A stretch of DNA of 64,000 bases from Pyrinomonadaceae bacterium (GTDB lineage Bacteria > Acidobacteriota > Blastocatellia > Pyrinomonadales > Pyrinomonadaceae). The notes beneath the pieces are model-generated. The model had not been told where the DNA came from. It was given only the letters and a program-made list of their open reading frames with translations, and did not search any database. Location of the stretch: assembly GCA_014380365.1 (NCBI GenBank), contig JACMJZ010000030.1:1-64000 (forward strand). The letters are read 5' to 3'. Shown here in pieces: positions 1 through 9,185 of the stretch; position 1 is the stretch's first letter, and the number at the start of each line of letters is the position of its first letter. The position numbers and the translations under genes were made by a program.

Positions 1-150
1 AGTGACGCGCGTGATGTGAGCCCTCCCTGACGGTCGGGCTAGTGCCCCGGAGTGACGCGCGTGATGTGAGCCCTCCCTGACGGTCGGGCTAGTGCCCCAG
101 AGTGACGCGCGTGATGTGAGCCCTCCCTGACGGTCGGGCTAGTGCCCCAG
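1..150. repeat. Three tandem copies of a 50-bp repeat
   Basis: Three head-to-tail 50-bp units start at 1, 51 and 101, and differ only near the GG/AG at the unit end. A partial, degenerate fourth unit begins at 151. Each unit carries the core GCCCTCCCTGACGGTCGGGC, which also occurs at 7440-7464 and 57110-57141, where it is one arm of a palindrome. The array lies just beyond the 3' end of the carboxylase gene. It may continue to the left of the window. Confidence 0.95.
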
Positions 151-182
151 AGTGACGTGAGGCCTCCCTCAGTCCACTGTCT

Positions 183-1754
183 CTACAGCGGAATGTTGCC
201 GTGCTTCTTGGGTGGGTTTGTGTCGCGCTTGTTTTCGAGAAGTGAAAGTGCGCGGATGAGCTTGGGTCTCGTTAACGCAGGTTCGATCACTTCATCGATA
301 AAGCCGCGTTCGGCGGCCACGTAGGGATTGGCAAACTTGTCTTCCAATTCAACGATCCGGGCGCGTCTTGCAGCATCCTGATCTTTCGCTTCGCCAATCT
401 CGCGTCGATACAAAACACCAACCGCACCCTCTGCTCCCATCACCGCAATTTCCGCCGTGGGCCAGGCAAAATTAATGTCGGTGCGTATGTGTTTGGAAGC
501 CATCACGCAATAGGCGCCGCCGTAGGCCTTGCGAGTTATCACCGTTAACTTCGGAACGGTCGCTTCGGCGAATGCATAAAGTAACTTCGCGCCGTGGCGG
601 ATGATCCCGCCGTGTTCCTGGGAAACTCCTGGGAGAAAACCGGGCACGTCTTCGAAGGTGATGAGCGGAATATTGAAACAGTCGCAGAAGCGTACAAAGC
701 GCGCCGCCTTCACCGAGGCGTCGATATCGAGAACTCCAGCCAGGAACGCCGGTTGGTTGGCAACGATGCCCACTGATCTTCCATCCAGGCGCGCAAAGCC
801 AATGCAAATATTTGGTGCGTGAAGTTGCTGCACTTCAAAAAAGTAGCCGTCATCGACAATCGGATGGATGACGTCGCGAATGTCATAAGGCTGATTTGAA
901 GCTTCGGGAACGATGCTGTTCAGCTTTGGCTCTGTGCGATCGGGAGAGTCTGTTGGGTTCAGCCGTGGCGCGTCTTCGAGATTGTTCGAGGGAATGAACG
1001 AGAGCAGTTCACGCACCATCCGCAGAGCGTGCTCGTCTGAGTCTGCAGCGAAGTGGGCGACGCCTGAGGTGCGATTGTGAGTGAGCGCGCCGCCCAGCTC
1101 CTCTTTGGTCACATCAGCGTGCGTGACGGTCTTGATCACGTCGGGCCCGGTTATGAACATGTACGACGTGTCCTTAACCATGATGTTGAAGTCGGTGATT
1201 GCCGGACTATAAACCGCGCCGCCGGCGCAGGGGCCCATGATGCAGCTAATCTGAGGCACTACTCCACTCGCGAGCGTGTTACGCAGGAAGATGTCGGCAT
1301 AACCACCGAGGCTGACGACACCCTCCTGGATGCGGGCCCCGCCGGAGTCGTTTAACCCAATGACGGGCACGCCCACCTTCATGGCGAGGTCCAGCACTTT
1401 GCAGATTTTCTGGGCGTGCGTTTCAGATAGGGAGCCACCGAAGACGGTGAAGTCCTGGGCAAACACAAAAACCTGCCGCCCCTCTATCTGCCCATAACCG
1501 GTAATCACCCCATCGCCCGGATAAAGTTGCTGCTCGAGTCCAAAGTCTTTCGAACGATGCACGACAAACTTATCAAACTCTTCGAAGCTGTCCTCATCAA
1601 GCAAAAACTCCACGCGCTCGCGGGCCGTCAGTTTCTTTGCCGCGTGCTGTTTCTCGATGCGTGCAGCGCCGCCGCCTTCCTGGGCCTTCAGCGAACGCTC
1701 CTTTAGAACTTGGAGTTTCGACTTGGAGTGTTTGGGCTGTTGCTTTGAAGTCAT
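183..1754 (-). CDS. Acyl-CoA (propionyl-CoA type) carboxylase, carboxyltransferase beta subunit
   Basis: This 523-residue protein has the usual length of biotin-dependent acyl-CoA carboxylase beta chains (PccB/AccD5 type). It moves a carboxyl group from carboxybiotin to propionyl- or acetyl-CoA in the cytoplasm. Both halves of the carboxyltransferase fold are visible. The N half carries [11 protein letters not shown] (about 106-116) and the oxyanion-hole glycines GPCAGGA (174-180). The C half carries the second glycine-rich motif [12 protein letters not shown]. The first 40 residues are basic and poorly conserved, as is common. The biotin-carrying alpha subunit is not in the window, so substrate choice between propionyl- and acetyl-CoA cannot be decided. 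A DUF402 gene ends 20 bp upstream on the same strand, so the two may be co-transcribed. Confidence 0.93.
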   Translation of the reverse strand: MTSKQQPKHSKSKLQVLKERSLKAQEGGGAARIEKQHAAKKLTARERVEFLLDEDSFEEFDKFVVHRSKDFGLEQQLYPGDGVITGYGQIEGRQVFVFAQDFTVFGGSLSETHAQKICKVLDLAMKVGVPVIGLNDSGGARIQEGVVSLGGYADIFLRNTLASGVVPQISCIMGPCAGGAVYSPAITDFNIMVKDTSYMFITGPDVIKTVTHADVTKEELGGALTHNRTSGVAHFAADSDEHALRMVRELLSFIPSNNLEDAPRLNPTDSPDRTEPKLNSIVPEASNQPYDIRDVIHPIVDDGYFFEVQQLHAPNICIGFARLDGRSVGIVANQPAFLAGVLDIDASVKAARFVRFCDCFNIPLITFEDVPGFLPGVSQEHGGIIRHGAKLLYAFAEATVPKLTVITRKAYGGAYCVMASKHIRTDINFAWPTAEIAVMGAEGAVGVLYRREIGEAKDQDAARRARIVELEDKFANPYVAAERGFIDEVIEPALTRPKLIRALSLLENKRDTNPPKKHGNIPL

Positions 1755-1774
1755 AACAGAAGACCTTACACGCT

Positions 1775-2266
1775 CTATATATTAAACGGAAAGGCACGCG
1801 TGCGGATCATACACAACAATTCATTCACTGCATCCTGAGCGTTAGCCTGAACCTCAGCGGGATAGCTATATCGCACCGTGTTCGCTTCAAACTCTTCAAG
1901 GTCAAGTAGACTATAGGAGAAATCTTCTCTTACTAGAATGTCCATGTCCAGATCCACATAGGTCAGCGTTTGACCGTCAAACGTAGGAGGAACGTTGACG
2001 TTGCAATAGTAGTTTCTCAAATCGCCGTTTGGCTCAGCAAATCGAAAGATGTTGTACCAGCGATCCAGCCAGTAGTATTCGAGGCTGTGCGTGCCGGCAG
2101 CGATTGTTCCCAGCGAGTCGTGAACTATTTCGGCGGGAAACTTTGCGTCAAGAAGGATGAGCGCACCTTCCTGGCGAACCAACTCGGCGGGCCAGGTTCG
2201 ATGTAACAGCCCGTCGTACTTGCATGCACGTACGACGATCGCTTTAGCGCTTGTTATCACCTTCAT
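1775..2266 (-). CDS. DUF402 family protein
   Basis: The 163-residue protein resembles the DUF402 family, which includes FomD-like nucleotide-diphosphate hydrolases. The recognisable core has a tryptophan/tyrosine-rich strand region ([13 protein letters not shown]) and then a [11 protein letters not shown] segment with the acidic residues that bind a metal in this family. I chose the ATG at 2266 ([10 protein letters not shown]). The longer frame up to 2371 runs into a palindromic repeat at 2277-2353, and its extra 35 residues are repeat sequence. The substrate is unknown. It is probably in one transcript with the carboxylase gene downstream. Confidence 0.7.
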   Translation of the reverse strand: MKVITSAKAIVVRACKYDGLLHRTWPAELVRQEGALILLDAKFPAEIVHDSLGTIAAGTHSLEYYWLDRWYNIFRFAEPNGDLRNYYCNVNVPPTFDGQTLTYVDLDMDILVREDFSYSLLDLEEFEANTVRYSYPAEVQANAQDAVNELLCMIRTRAFPFNI

Positions 2267-2276
2267 GACTCTGCGA

Positions 2277-2353
2277 CGCTTTGCGTCTGGCTTTGCCTGC
2301 TTTGCGGTTTCGCTGCCTGTTTCACTGCAAAGGACGCTAAGGACACGCAAAGG
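2277..2353. repeat. Palindromic GCAAAG repeat, copy A
   Basis: One arm contains CTTTGCGTCTGGCTTTGC and the other contains GCAAAGGACGC and ACGCAAAGGA, so the stretch can fold into an imperfect hairpin. Related copies lie at 7251-7352, 28661-28770 and 56891-56970. This copy sits just upstream of the DUF402 start and generates a false N-terminal extension in its frame. Confidence 0.8.
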
Positions 2354-2383
2354 AATCATCTTTGATGCCAAGAACTGCGGGGT

Positions 2384-3034
2384 TTATTTTCTGCCGCTCT
2401 TATGCCAATCGGCCAGGAACTGCGCTTGCCCCTTGTCCGTCAACGGGTGATTGAACAACTGATCGATCACTTTGAAGGGCATCGTCGCAATGTCCGCCCC
2501 CATGCGCGCCGCTTCTATCACATGAATCGGATGGCGGATGCTCGCGGCCAACACTTCAGTTTTCCACTCGTAGTTTCGATAGACATCGATAATGCTTTGC
2601 AACAGCACCAACCCATCTTCGCCAATGTCGTCGAGCCGGCCAATGAACGGACTGATAAACGACGCGCCGGCTTTGGCCGCCATGATTGCCTGTCCGGCCG
2701 AGAAGCAGAGGGTGACGTTTACTTTTATGCCGTCATCCGAAAGCGCTCGCGTGGCTTTCAAACCTTCGCGCGTGAGCGGACACTTCACCACCACGTTCTT
2801 GGCAATCGCGGCGTAGTCGCGTCCCTCGCGCAGCATTCCTTCCGTGTCCTGGCTTGTGACTTCGGCGGACACGGGGCCGGCTACGATTTCGCAAATTGCC
2901 GCGATGTGTTCCTTGAAGTCCACGCCTCCTTCCTTGGCAATCAGCGAAGGATTGGTGGTTACTCCGTCGGCGATGCCAAACGTGGCAGCATCCCGAATCT
3001 CATTTAGGTTTGCAGTGTCCAGAAAAAATTTCAT
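2384..3034 (-). CDS. Small transaldolase / fructose-6-phosphate aldolase family
   Basis: At 216 residues this belongs to the short single-domain TalC/MipB/FSA transaldolase group, which makes a Schiff base with dihydroxyacetone units in pentose-phosphate metabolism. The start [13 protein letters not shown] and the [14 protein letters not shown] motif are characteristic. The Schiff-base lysine is K84 in VVVKCPLT. The ATG at 3034 is preceded by a strong GGAGG site, so the upstream in-frame codons to 3064 are not used. Transaldolase and FSA activities cannot be told apart from sequence alone here. Confidence 0.92.
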   Translation of the reverse strand: MKFFLDTANLNEIRDAATFGIADGVTTNPSLIAKEGGVDFKEHIAAICEIVAGPVSAEVTSQDTEGMLREGRDYAAIAKNVVVKCPLTREGLKATRALSDDGIKVNVTLCFSAGQAIMAAKAGASFISPFIGRLDDIGEDGLVLLQSIIDVYRNYEWKTEVLAASIRHPIHVIEAARMGADIATMPFKVIDQLFNHPLTDKGQAQFLADWHKSGRK

Positions 3035-3116
3035 TAGTCCTCCGTAAGTATTCGCGTGATGCACCCGGTCGCTACCCCGACTCGTCGGGATTCTGTATTA
3101 ATAGTTTTCGTTCATC

Positions 3117-3896
3117 CTACTCGGCGCTTGAAATCGTATTTCGCAAAACACCAATTCCTTCTATTTCAACTTCAACGACATCCCCATTCTTCATTGGCGA
3201 AACTCCGGCGGGCGTCCCCGTCGCGATCAGATCCCCCGGAATGAGCGTCATGATGTTTGCAATGTACCTGATTAAGAAGGGAACTGAGAATGCCATATCC
3301 GCAGTGCGTCCGGTTTGTTTTATCGATCCGTTTAGGCGCGTCGTGACGACCAGATTGAGCGGATCCAAACCATCTACTATGAAGGGTCCAACCGGGCAGA
3401 ACGTGTCGAACGACTTCCCACGAGTAAACTGGACGTCCGTCCGTTGCAAGTCACGCGCGGTCACATCGTTGACGCAGGTGTAGCCTACAACATAACTCAG
3501 CGGATCCTCGTGCTCTGCAATTCTCCGGGCTCGCCGGCCGATCACAACTCCCAATTCGCCTTCGTGCTCCACTTGCTGCGACTCCGCAGGAAGCTCAATG
3601 GCGTCTCCATTGGCAACCAGGGATGAAGGCGCCTTCAGAAACAGCAGAGGCTCGTCGGGCATCTTGTTGCCCAACTCCGCCGCATGCTCTTTGTAATTGC
3701 GTCCCACGCAAACAATCTTTGACGGCGCGACGGGAGCAAGAAAGGTCACGTCGGAAATCGAAATCGCGTCGGCGGTGCGTGGATTGGGAAACGACTCGAT
3801 GGTTTCACCCGGCGCGAAAGGAAGAACCACATGAGCCTCGACCAAACCGAAACGGGGAGTTGAAATGTCAGCGGTTGTGAAACGGCAGATGTTCAC
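3117..3896 (-). CDS. Fumarylacetoacetate hydrolase (FAH) family protein
   Basis: The 259-residue protein has the N-terminal cap and the FAH catalytic domain. The domain starts near residue 60 (KIVCVGRNYKEHAAELG) and carries the metal-binding acidic set EHEGELGVVIG and NDVTARDLQ. A late ATGTPAGV glycine loop is typical. Relatives cleave C-C bonds in aromatic-acid catabolism, isomerise hydroxymuconate-type acids, or decarboxylate oxaloacetate. No aromatic catabolic genes sit nearby, so the substrate is open. The start is a GTG codon at 3896. The FN3 lipoprotein gene ends 51 bp upstream. Confidence 0.88.
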   Translation of the reverse strand: MNICRFTTADISTPRFGLVEAHVVLPFAPGETIESFPNPRTADAISISDVTFLAPVAPSKIVCVGRNYKEHAAELGNKMPDEPLLFLKAPSSLVANGDAIELPAESQQVEHEGELGVVIGRRARRIAEHEDPLSYVVGYTCVNDVTARDLQRTDVQFTRGKSFDTFCPVGPFIVDGLDPLNLVVTTRLNGSIKQTGRTADMAFSVPFLIRYIANIMTLIPGDLIATGTPAGVSPMKNGDVVEVEIEGIGVLRNTISSAE

Positions 3897-3947
3897 GATA
3901 TTCGCGCTTCGCGCTCATTTGCGGCCAGGGTGCCCGCGGTCCCAGCG

Positions 3948-5126
3948 TCAAGGGACAATTTCAGAGACCACTTCGGATGCCGGGCTCACATTTCCGACTT
4001 GGTCCACAGCTTCTAAATAGTAAAAATACTTTTCCCCTGATTCGACTTTCTCATCCTGGAAGGTTGTTCGCGTCAGCAGCGCCGAATTCAGTTTGCTCCA
4101 CTTGTCCTTTGGAAGATCCGGATCCGTAGATCGATAGATGTTGTAGCCGGCCACATCCAATTCCGGGTTTGCCGGGAAGAACAATGACAGCCGTCCCGGC
4201 GCCGCGGCGATTGTGATCGATGTCGGCGCTGAAGGCCTGAACAAGTCGCGTGGGGAAACAGAAAGTACATTCGAATTCAAACTCTCAACCTGCGCGCCTT
4301 CCGTGCCTAGCGAAACGGATCGCACGATATAACGATAGGTGTCGCCAAATTTGAAATTCTTGTCGGCAAACTGCGTGGCGGAAACGAGCGAGCTGTTTAT
4401 CGGCAGTTGACTGGATTCCTGATCTGAATCAGCTGACTCTTCCATGCGATACACGTTATAGCCCAGCACATTAACCGGCGTTGAGCCGTCAATATTCGCT
4501 GCCGGAGCCTGCCACGTAATTGTGATCGCGTGCTCCGCAACTTCGTTTCCCGTTGAGATAATCATCGGTGGCTGGGATACCCGCGCGGCAGGTTCAACCA
4601 CAAGAAAGTTTGAGAAAGCGGCGCGCTGTCCCGAAGCATTCACATAACGAACTGCGTAACGCAGACGGGTTGGCTCACCCGCGAGTTCGAGCGTGTCTAT
4701 GTAGGTTAGATTGTCAGTTGCGCTCTTGATTTGATCGTAGGTGAGTGAACCGATCAAAGTAGATCGCGACGCAAAGTCTTCCTCAGTCAGGCCGAGAGGC
4801 GCGCGCGGCTGTTCTGCCAAACGGTAGACGTCGATGCGCCTAATACTTTGCACACTTTCGTCCTTAGCGTTTCGTTGCGGAGCTGGCCAACTCAGAATGA
4901 CTTGATTGCCACGCTGCGCACCAGAGAGCGCTTCCGTCCGTTGCGGCACACGCTCGATCGGCGGCAACGGCGGTCTGCGCTTGCCACAGTTCAGTAGGCA
5001 GAAGGCAGTGGGCAGTAGGCAGAAAATTAGCAGACTCCGCCGCCAGCGGCCGCGCCGGACAATTGGCTGGGAGTAGTCCTGGCAAAACTGCCTACTGCCT
5101 TGTGCCTTCTGCCTACTGGTGGTCAT
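3948..5126 (-). CDS. Predicted lipoprotein with fibronectin type III repeats
   Basis: The 392-residue protein has an N-terminal hydrophobic segment (about 31-46) ending in a lipobox-like LLNC with Cys47. About three fibronectin-type beta-sandwich repeats follow (roughly 60-165, 170-285 and 290-390), marked by ITWQAPA, LGYNVYR and AGYNIYRS. It is probably anchored on the cell surface or in the periplasm, where FN3 units usually bind partners. Its ATG overlaps the hslU stop codon by four bases (ATGA), which suggests translational coupling and supports this start. The first 40 or so codons lie inside a 127-bp palindromic repeat (4992-5118), so the signal sequence is repeat-derived. No function beyond binding is implied. 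Confidence 0.8.
   Translation of the reverse strand: MTTSRQKAQGSRQFCQDYSQPIVRRGRWRRSLLIFCLLPTAFCLLNCGKRRPPLPPIERVPQRTEALSGAQRGNQVILSWPAPQRNAKDESVQSIRRIDVYRLAEQPRAPLGLTEEDFASRSTLIGSLTYDQIKSATDNLTYIDTLELAGEPTRLRYAVRYVNASGQRAAFSNFLVVEPAARVSQPPMIISTGNEVAEHAITITWQAPAANIDGSTPVNVLGYNVYRMEESADSDQESSQLPINSSLVSATQFADKNFKFGDTYRYIVRSVSLGTEGAQVESLNSNVLSVSPRDLFRPSAPTSITIAAAPGRLSLFFPANPELDVAGYNIYRSTDPDLPKDKWSKLNSALLTRTTFQDEKVESGEKYFYYLEAVDQVGNVSPASEVVSEIVP
4992..5118. repeat. Inverted repeat of the AGGCAGAAGGCAGT type, inside a gene start
   Basis: Two 31-nt arms, 4992-5022 and 5088-5118, are reverse complements with about three mismatches around the motif CAGTAGGCAGAAGGCA. The 65-nt centre encodes part of the lipoprotein N-terminus. 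The element looks like a non-autonomous palindromic repeat. It covers most of the lipoprotein signal-peptide coding region. Confidence 0.85.
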
Positions 5127-6565
5127 AGGATATATCGGCTGAGGTCCTGGTCCTTAACAGTCTCGGAGAGCATGGCTTCAACATAGGCCGCGTCGATGCG
5201 CTGGGTTTTCGGTTCCAGGTCGGGCCCCTCAAAGCTTATCTCCTCTAAGAGCTTTTCCATTATTGTCTGGAGTCTGCGAGCACCGATGTTTTCAGTGTGC
5301 TCATTTACCTGTGCGGCAAAATTCGCAATCGAATCGATTGCATCGTCCGTGAAGTCTATGATCACGTCTTCCGTTGCCATCATCGCTCGATACTGTTTGA
5401 TCAAAGCATTCTTGGGTTCCGTCAAAATGCGCTTGAAGTCCTCGACCGTCAACGACTCTAGCTCAACTCGAATGGGAAAGCGTCCTTGCAACTCAGGAAT
5501 GAGATCGGAGGGTTTGGAAACATGAAATGCGCCGGCGGCAATAAAGAGAATGTGATCCGTACGAACCATCCCATAACGCGAGTTGACGGTCGTGCCTTCG
5601 ACGATAGGCAAAATGTCCCGTTGCACGCCTTCACGTGACACGTCTGGCCCGTGTCCCGACTCACGACCGGCGATCTTGTCGATCTCATCAAGAAAAATAA
5701 TCCCGGAAGACTCGACCCTCTCAATGGCTGCGCGGGCGACCTGATCCATGTCGATGAGGCGCTCTTCTTCCTCTTGCATGAGGTGTTCGATGGCCTCGTC
5801 CACCTGCATCTTCCTGCGTTTAGTCCGCCCCTGGAACATATTGCCCAACATGTCTTTCATGTTGATGCCCATCTCTTCGACGCCTTGCGGACCGGCAAGT
5901 TCGATCACCGGAAAGCTTTTCTCGCGGATCTCTATTTCAACGAGGCGACTATCGAGCTTTCCACTTCGCAGTTGGCTGCGCAGCTTCTCGCGCGTGCGCT
6001 GAAATTGGTCGGTGCGAGTGGTGGAGGAGTCAGGGGAATCAACAACTGTGGCAGAGTCCACTTGCTCAGCAGCCGCCGGATCAAAGTCGTAGACATTCGA
6101 AGCGCGCGGAGGGGGCAGCAAAATATCGAGAATCTGTTCTTCGACGTTTAGCTCGGCTTTTTCGGCAATTTCGTCGATCTTTTCCTGCCGAGTCATATCA
6201 ACTGAAATCTCGGTTAGGTCGCGAATCATGCTCTCCACGTCGCGCCCCACATATCCCACTTCGGTAAATTTCGAGGCTTCGACTTTCAGGAAAGGAGAGT
6301 TTGATATCCGCGCCAGGCGGCGAGCAATCTCCGTCTTACCCACACCGGTAGAACCGATCATGATCATGTTCTTCGGCATCACATCAACCGCCATTTCCGG
6401 ATCCAGTTTTTGACGGCGGATACGATTACGCAAGGCAACTGCGACGGCCCGCTTCGCGTTGCGTTGTCCGACGACATGCTTATCGAGCTCGGCGACGATC
6501 TGCCGAGGTGTCATATCGTCCAACCGAACTTCTTCCCCGATTTCGCCTTCCAAATAAATCACCAT
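5123..6565 (-). CDS. hslU: ATP-dependent protease ATPase subunit HslU
   Basis: The 480-residue AAA+ unfoldase of the HslUV (ClpYQ) protease is well conserved. Residues 18-45 carry the family start [17 protein letters not shown]. Walker A is GSTGVGKTE (71-79), with the GYVGRDVE pore loop close behind. A variable intermediate domain spans about 140-280, Walker B is [11 protein letters not shown], and the C-terminal sensor-2 region includes [16 protein letters not shown]. The hexamer feeds unfolded proteins to HslV. An alternative start is the internal ATG at 6514. hslV lies 21 bp upstream, so the pair is an operon continued by the overlapping lipoprotein gene. Confidence 0.97.
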   Translation of the reverse strand: MVIYLEGEIGEEVRLDDMTPRQIVAELDKHVVGQRNAKRAVAVALRNRIRRQKLDPEMAVDVMPKNMIMIGSTGVGKTEIARRLARISNSPFLKVEASKFTEVGYVGRDVESMIRDLTEISVDMTRQEKIDEIAEKAELNVEEQILDILLPPPRASNVYDFDPAAAEQVDSATVVDSPDSSTTRTDQFQRTREKLRSQLRSGKLDSRLVEIEIREKSFPVIELAGPQGVEEMGINMKDMLGNMFQGRTKRRKMQVDEAIEHLMQEEEERLIDMDQVARAAIERVESSGIIFLDEIDKIAGRESGHGPDVSREGVQRDILPIVEGTTVNSRYGMVRTDHILFIAAGAFHVSKPSDLIPELQGRFPIRVELESLTVEDFKRILTEPKNALIKQYRAMMATEDVIIDFTDDAIDSIANFAAQVNEHTENIGARRLQTIMEKLLEEISFEGPDLEPKTQRIDAAYVEAMLSETVKDQDLSRYIL

Positions 6566-6586
6566 TTCAAATTACCGCAAGATTCC

Positions 6587-7162
6587 TTAAGTGACCGCGT
6601 TTCCCGTGGGCGTAGCTTGCAACTCTTCGACTACAATATTTTGATTCGAGTAGATACAAATCTCACCGGCGATGCCGAGAGCCTCAACTGCTATTTCCCG
6701 GGCCGAAAGTTGTGTGTGTTTTTGAAGAGCTCTCGCCGCCGCTAAGGCGTATGAACCTCCCGAACCAATAGCCAACACGCCGTCGTCCGGCGCGATGACA
6801 TCCCCATTCCCCGACAGTAGGAACGAGCTCTTGGTGTCAGCAACGACGAGCAGCGCCTCGAGGTGTCGCAGCACCTTGTCCGTGCGCCACTCCTTGCTCA
6901 GTTCGATCGCAGCGCGTTCCAGGTTCCCATGATACTGCTCAAGCTTGCTCTCGAACCGTGTCAACAGTGAAAACGCGTCAGCCGTAGCGCCTGCGAAACC
7001 TGCCAGGATGGTATCGTTATAAAGGCGGCGCACCTTCTTGGCGTTGGCCTTCATGATCGTTTCGCCGAGCGTGACCTGGCCGTCGCCGGCCATGGCTACC
7101 TGTCCTTCTTTGCGGACGAGCAGCACAGTAGTGCTGCGAATGATTGAATTTTCTCTTGGCAT
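6587..7162 (-). CDS. hslV: ATP-dependent protease proteolytic subunit HslV
   Basis: The 191-residue threonine protease is related to the proteasome beta subunit. The mature N-terminus should be Thr11 in RSTTVLL, giving a ten-residue propeptide. The motifs [12 protein letters not shown] and [22 protein letters not shown] are diagnostic. It forms the double hexameric chamber capped by HslU. The ATG at 7162 is preferred over an in-frame GTG five codons upstream, because the shorter propeptide fits the family better. Confidence 0.96.
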   Translation of the reverse strand: MPRENSIIRSTTVLLVRKEGQVAMAGDGQVTLGETIMKANAKKVRRLYNDTILAGFAGATADAFSLLTRFESKLEQYHGNLERAAIELSKEWRTDKVLRHLEALLVVADTKSSFLLSGNGDVIAPDDGVLAIGSGGSYALAAARALQKHTQLSAREIAVEALGIAGEICIYSNQNIVVEELQATPTGNAVT

Positions 7163-7250
7163 TTTAGTAACGGTCACTATAGGAATTCGCCGGAACGCAA
7201 GTCAAGCGAGGCACTCGCACGTACTGGGTTAGTTTGCCGGCGTGACTGCT

Positions 7251-7352
7251 GCATTCCTTTGCGTTTCTTTGCGCGTCCTTGGCGTCCTCTGCGGTAAAAC
7301 AAACAGCGAAACCGCAAAGCGCGCAAAGGGGACGCAAAGAGTCGCAAAGCGA
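7251..7352. repeat. Palindromic GCAAAG repeat, copy B
   Basis: The left arm contains CCTTTGCGTTTCTTTGCGCG and the right arm contains GCGCAAAGGGGACGCAAAG, with a central GGTAAAACAAACAGCGAAACC stem-loop. The arrangement is the same as in copies at 2277, 28661 and 56891. Translations of such repeats produce spurious Cys/Phe- or Ala/Lys-rich peptides. Confidence 0.85.
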
Positions 7353-7394
7353 AACTGCATGAGTGCATACTCGCGCGTTGTTCACGCCGTACAG

Positions 7395-7464
7395 GAAGCC
7401 CGACCGTTAGGGAGGGCTCCGTAGAACTGCGAGCTGCATGAGCCCTCCCTGACAGTCGGGCTTC
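7395..7464. repeat. Complete palindrome of the GCCCTCCC repeat family
   Basis: The 25-nt arms 7395-7419 and 7440-7464 are reverse complements with two mismatches, and a 20-nt loop separates them. The right arm matches the core of the tandem array at 1-150 and of the palindrome at 57065-57141. It lies about 50 bp before the next gene start, so it could affect transcription there. A poly-U tract for a standard terminator is missing. Confidence 0.85.
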
Positions 7465-7510
7465 TGCCATTTGCTCGATAGTTAATAATCTAGGCTATGA
7501 TGGTGAGAAG

Positions 7511-8329
7511 ATGAGCGCTGGAACAGAAATGGACAATGCAAACGCAGGAGCGACACAAGCGCATCGTCCGCGTATTGGGATAACGATGAGACTGGAGTTG
7601 AGTGCCGATCGTTTTTACCTCGGACGACATTACAGCGAAGCTATCGAGGCTGCCGGCGGGGTGCCAGTCCACATCAGTCTTATTCCCGACCCTCACTATA
7701 TTTCCGCCGTAATGGATGGCCTCGATGGAATTCTGCTGCCCGGCAGCGATTCTGATGTTGACCCGCTGAGGTTTGGTGCTGAACCACACCCGAACCTGGG
7801 TACAGTTCAACCAATCAAAGATGAAACAGATTTGCTGGTACTTGAAGAAGTTGAGAAACGAAGTCTACCTCTCTTCGCTATATGCTTTGGTATGCAGGTC
7901 CTGAACGTCTCTCGCGGCGGCACGCTAATCCAGGACATTGGCTCGCAAGTATCGAAGCCGATCAAGCATGAGCAAGGCGCCCCACGCGACCGGCCATCAC
8001 ACGGTATCAAGCTGGCTAAGCCGAGCCTGTTAGCGAAGCTGGCGGCGGCGGACGAGGCGATGGTAAACAGCCATCACCATCAGGCGATCGAAAACGTGGG
8101 AAGGGAACTAGTGGCTACAGCGTGGGCCGTCGATGGTTTGATCGAAGCGGTGGAGGATTCCCGCGACGGGCGTTTTATCCTCGGAGTGCAGTGGCACCCG
8201 GAGATGGGGTGGAAGACAGATAAGCTGTCGCAGGAGTTGTTCAAGTGGTTCATCACGGCTGCGAGGAATTACGGCCGTGAGAACTCTGGCTCGGAAGTGG
8301 GCGCGCAAACCGAAGTCGTAATGGAATAA
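7511..8329 (+). CDS. Gamma-glutamyl-gamma-aminobutyrate hydrolase-like (class I glutamine amidotransferase fold)
   Basis: The 272-residue protein belongs to the PuuD-like peptidase C26 family, which hydrolyses gamma-glutamyl amide bonds. The nucleophile elbow is ICFGMQVLNV, and the catalytic His-Glu pair is in GVQWHPEM. The NSHHHQ segment is typical of the group. The ATG at 7511 follows a GGTGAG site. It is followed on the same strand by an SDR gene (37 bp gap) and a muramidase gene (48 bp gap), so these may form one unit acting on cell-wall-derived or amide-linked compounds. That link is inference. Confidence 0.85.
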   Translation: MSAGTEMDNANAGATQAHRPRIGITMRLELSADRFYLGRHYSEAIEAAGGVPVHISLIPDPHYISAVMDGLDGILLPGSDSDVDPLRFGAEPHPNLGTVQPIKDETDLLVLEEVEKRSLPLFAICFGMQVLNVSRGGTLIQDIGSQVSKPIKHEQGAPRDRPSHGIKLAKPSLLAKLAAADEAMVNSHHHQAIENVGRELVATAWAVDGLIEAVEDSRDGRFILGVQWHPEMGWKTDKLSQELFKWFITAARNYGRENSGSEVGAQTEVVME

Positions 8330-8366
8330 CCTGCAACAACTTGATCAAGATTAGGGAAGACTGAAG

Positions 8367-9137
8367 GTGAAACTTGAGGATCTGGGATTACGAGGGCGGG
8401 TCGCGATAGTGACTGGAGGTTCGCGCGGTATAGGTCGAGCCGTTGTGGAACTCTTTGCCGAGCTGGGCGCCGCTGTTGTGGTGAACTATCGCAAAGATCC
8501 GGCAGCGGCTGAGGCAAGCGTCAGTGCAGCGCGCGAGCGGGGTGTTGAAGCTGTTTCTTTCAATGCCGACGTTGCTGACGTGATTGAAGCTCAACGTCTA
8601 ATCGACTTCACCAGGGAAAAGTTCAAGCGAATCGATCTTCTCATTTGCAACGCGGGAATTTGGGAAGGGTCTCCTGTCGATAAGATGAGTGAGGAGAAGT
8701 GGGACAGAACAATCGAGATAAACCTTAAAGGAACCTGGACCGTATGTCGTGCTGCCATTCCGGTAATGAAGGAACAGGGATTTGGAAAGATTGTAATTGT
8801 CACTTCGACTGCGGGCCAACGAGGCGAGGCCAATTATTCAAACTATGCCGCGTCCAAGGGTGGTCAGATCGCCTTCACCAAATCACTTGCTGAAGAACTG
8901 GGCGAGTGGGGAATTAATGTGAACGCAGTTGCGCCAGGCTGGGTTGAGACCGAAATGACTCGCGAGGTGCTGGGTGGAAGCGTGCGGCGCGCGGAGATTG
9001 CGCAGGGCATTCCGGTGGGGCGAGTGGCGACGCCTGAAGAAATTGCAGCTCCGATTGCTTTCCTTTGCAGCGGTTGGGCGCGACACATCAACGGGGAAAT
9101 ATTAAACGTCAACGGCGGCGCGGTGCTTTGCGGCTAG
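8367..9137 (+). CDS. SDR family oxidoreductase (FabG-like)
   Basis: The 256-residue short-chain dehydrogenase is a cytoplasmic NAD(P)-dependent reductase. It has the cofactor motif TGGSRGIGRA, the NAG motif (CNAGIWEG), the catalytic serine in VTSTAGQRG, and the YSNYAASKGG active-site Tyr/Lys. The C-terminal PGWVETEM segment is also typical. It resembles 3-oxoacyl-ACP reductases, but many SDRs of this type act on sugars or small alcohols. The start is the GTG at 8367. The flanking hydrolase and muramidase genes do not define a substrate. Confidence 0.9.
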   Translation: MKLEDLGLRGRVAIVTGGSRGIGRAVVELFAELGAAVVVNYRKDPAAAEASVSAARERGVEAVSFNADVADVIEAQRLIDFTREKFKRIDLLICNAGIWEGSPVDKMSEEKWDRTIEINLKGTWTVCRAAIPVMKEQGFGKIVIVTSTAGQRGEANYSNYAASKGGQIAFTKSLAEELGEWGINVNAVAPGWVETEMTREVLGGSVRRAEIAQGIPVGRVATPEEIAAPIAFLCSGWARHINGEILNVNGGAVLCG

Positions 9138-9185
9138 GTCTAAGGTTTTACATTAGGTTCAAAAAGCTCGCGCTCTTAAGGGAAT

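Larger units (their letters stand above)
7163..7510. other. Intergenic region between divergent hslV and GATase genes
   Basis: These 348 bases hold no credible gene. They contain one GCAAAG palindrome (7251-7352) and one complete GCCCTCCC palindrome (7395-7464). Promoters for the two divergent genes must lie here, but I could not pick a convincing -35/-10 pair. Confidence 0.8.

Noticed and set aside
1-150. CRISPR array at the window start
   Set aside because: The units are contiguous 50-bp repeats without unique spacers, and the repeat core also occurs elsewhere singly.
2267-2371. N-terminal extension of the DUF402 protein
   Set aside because: It is encoded by the palindromic repeat at 2277-2353. 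The internal ATG at 2266 gives the family start.
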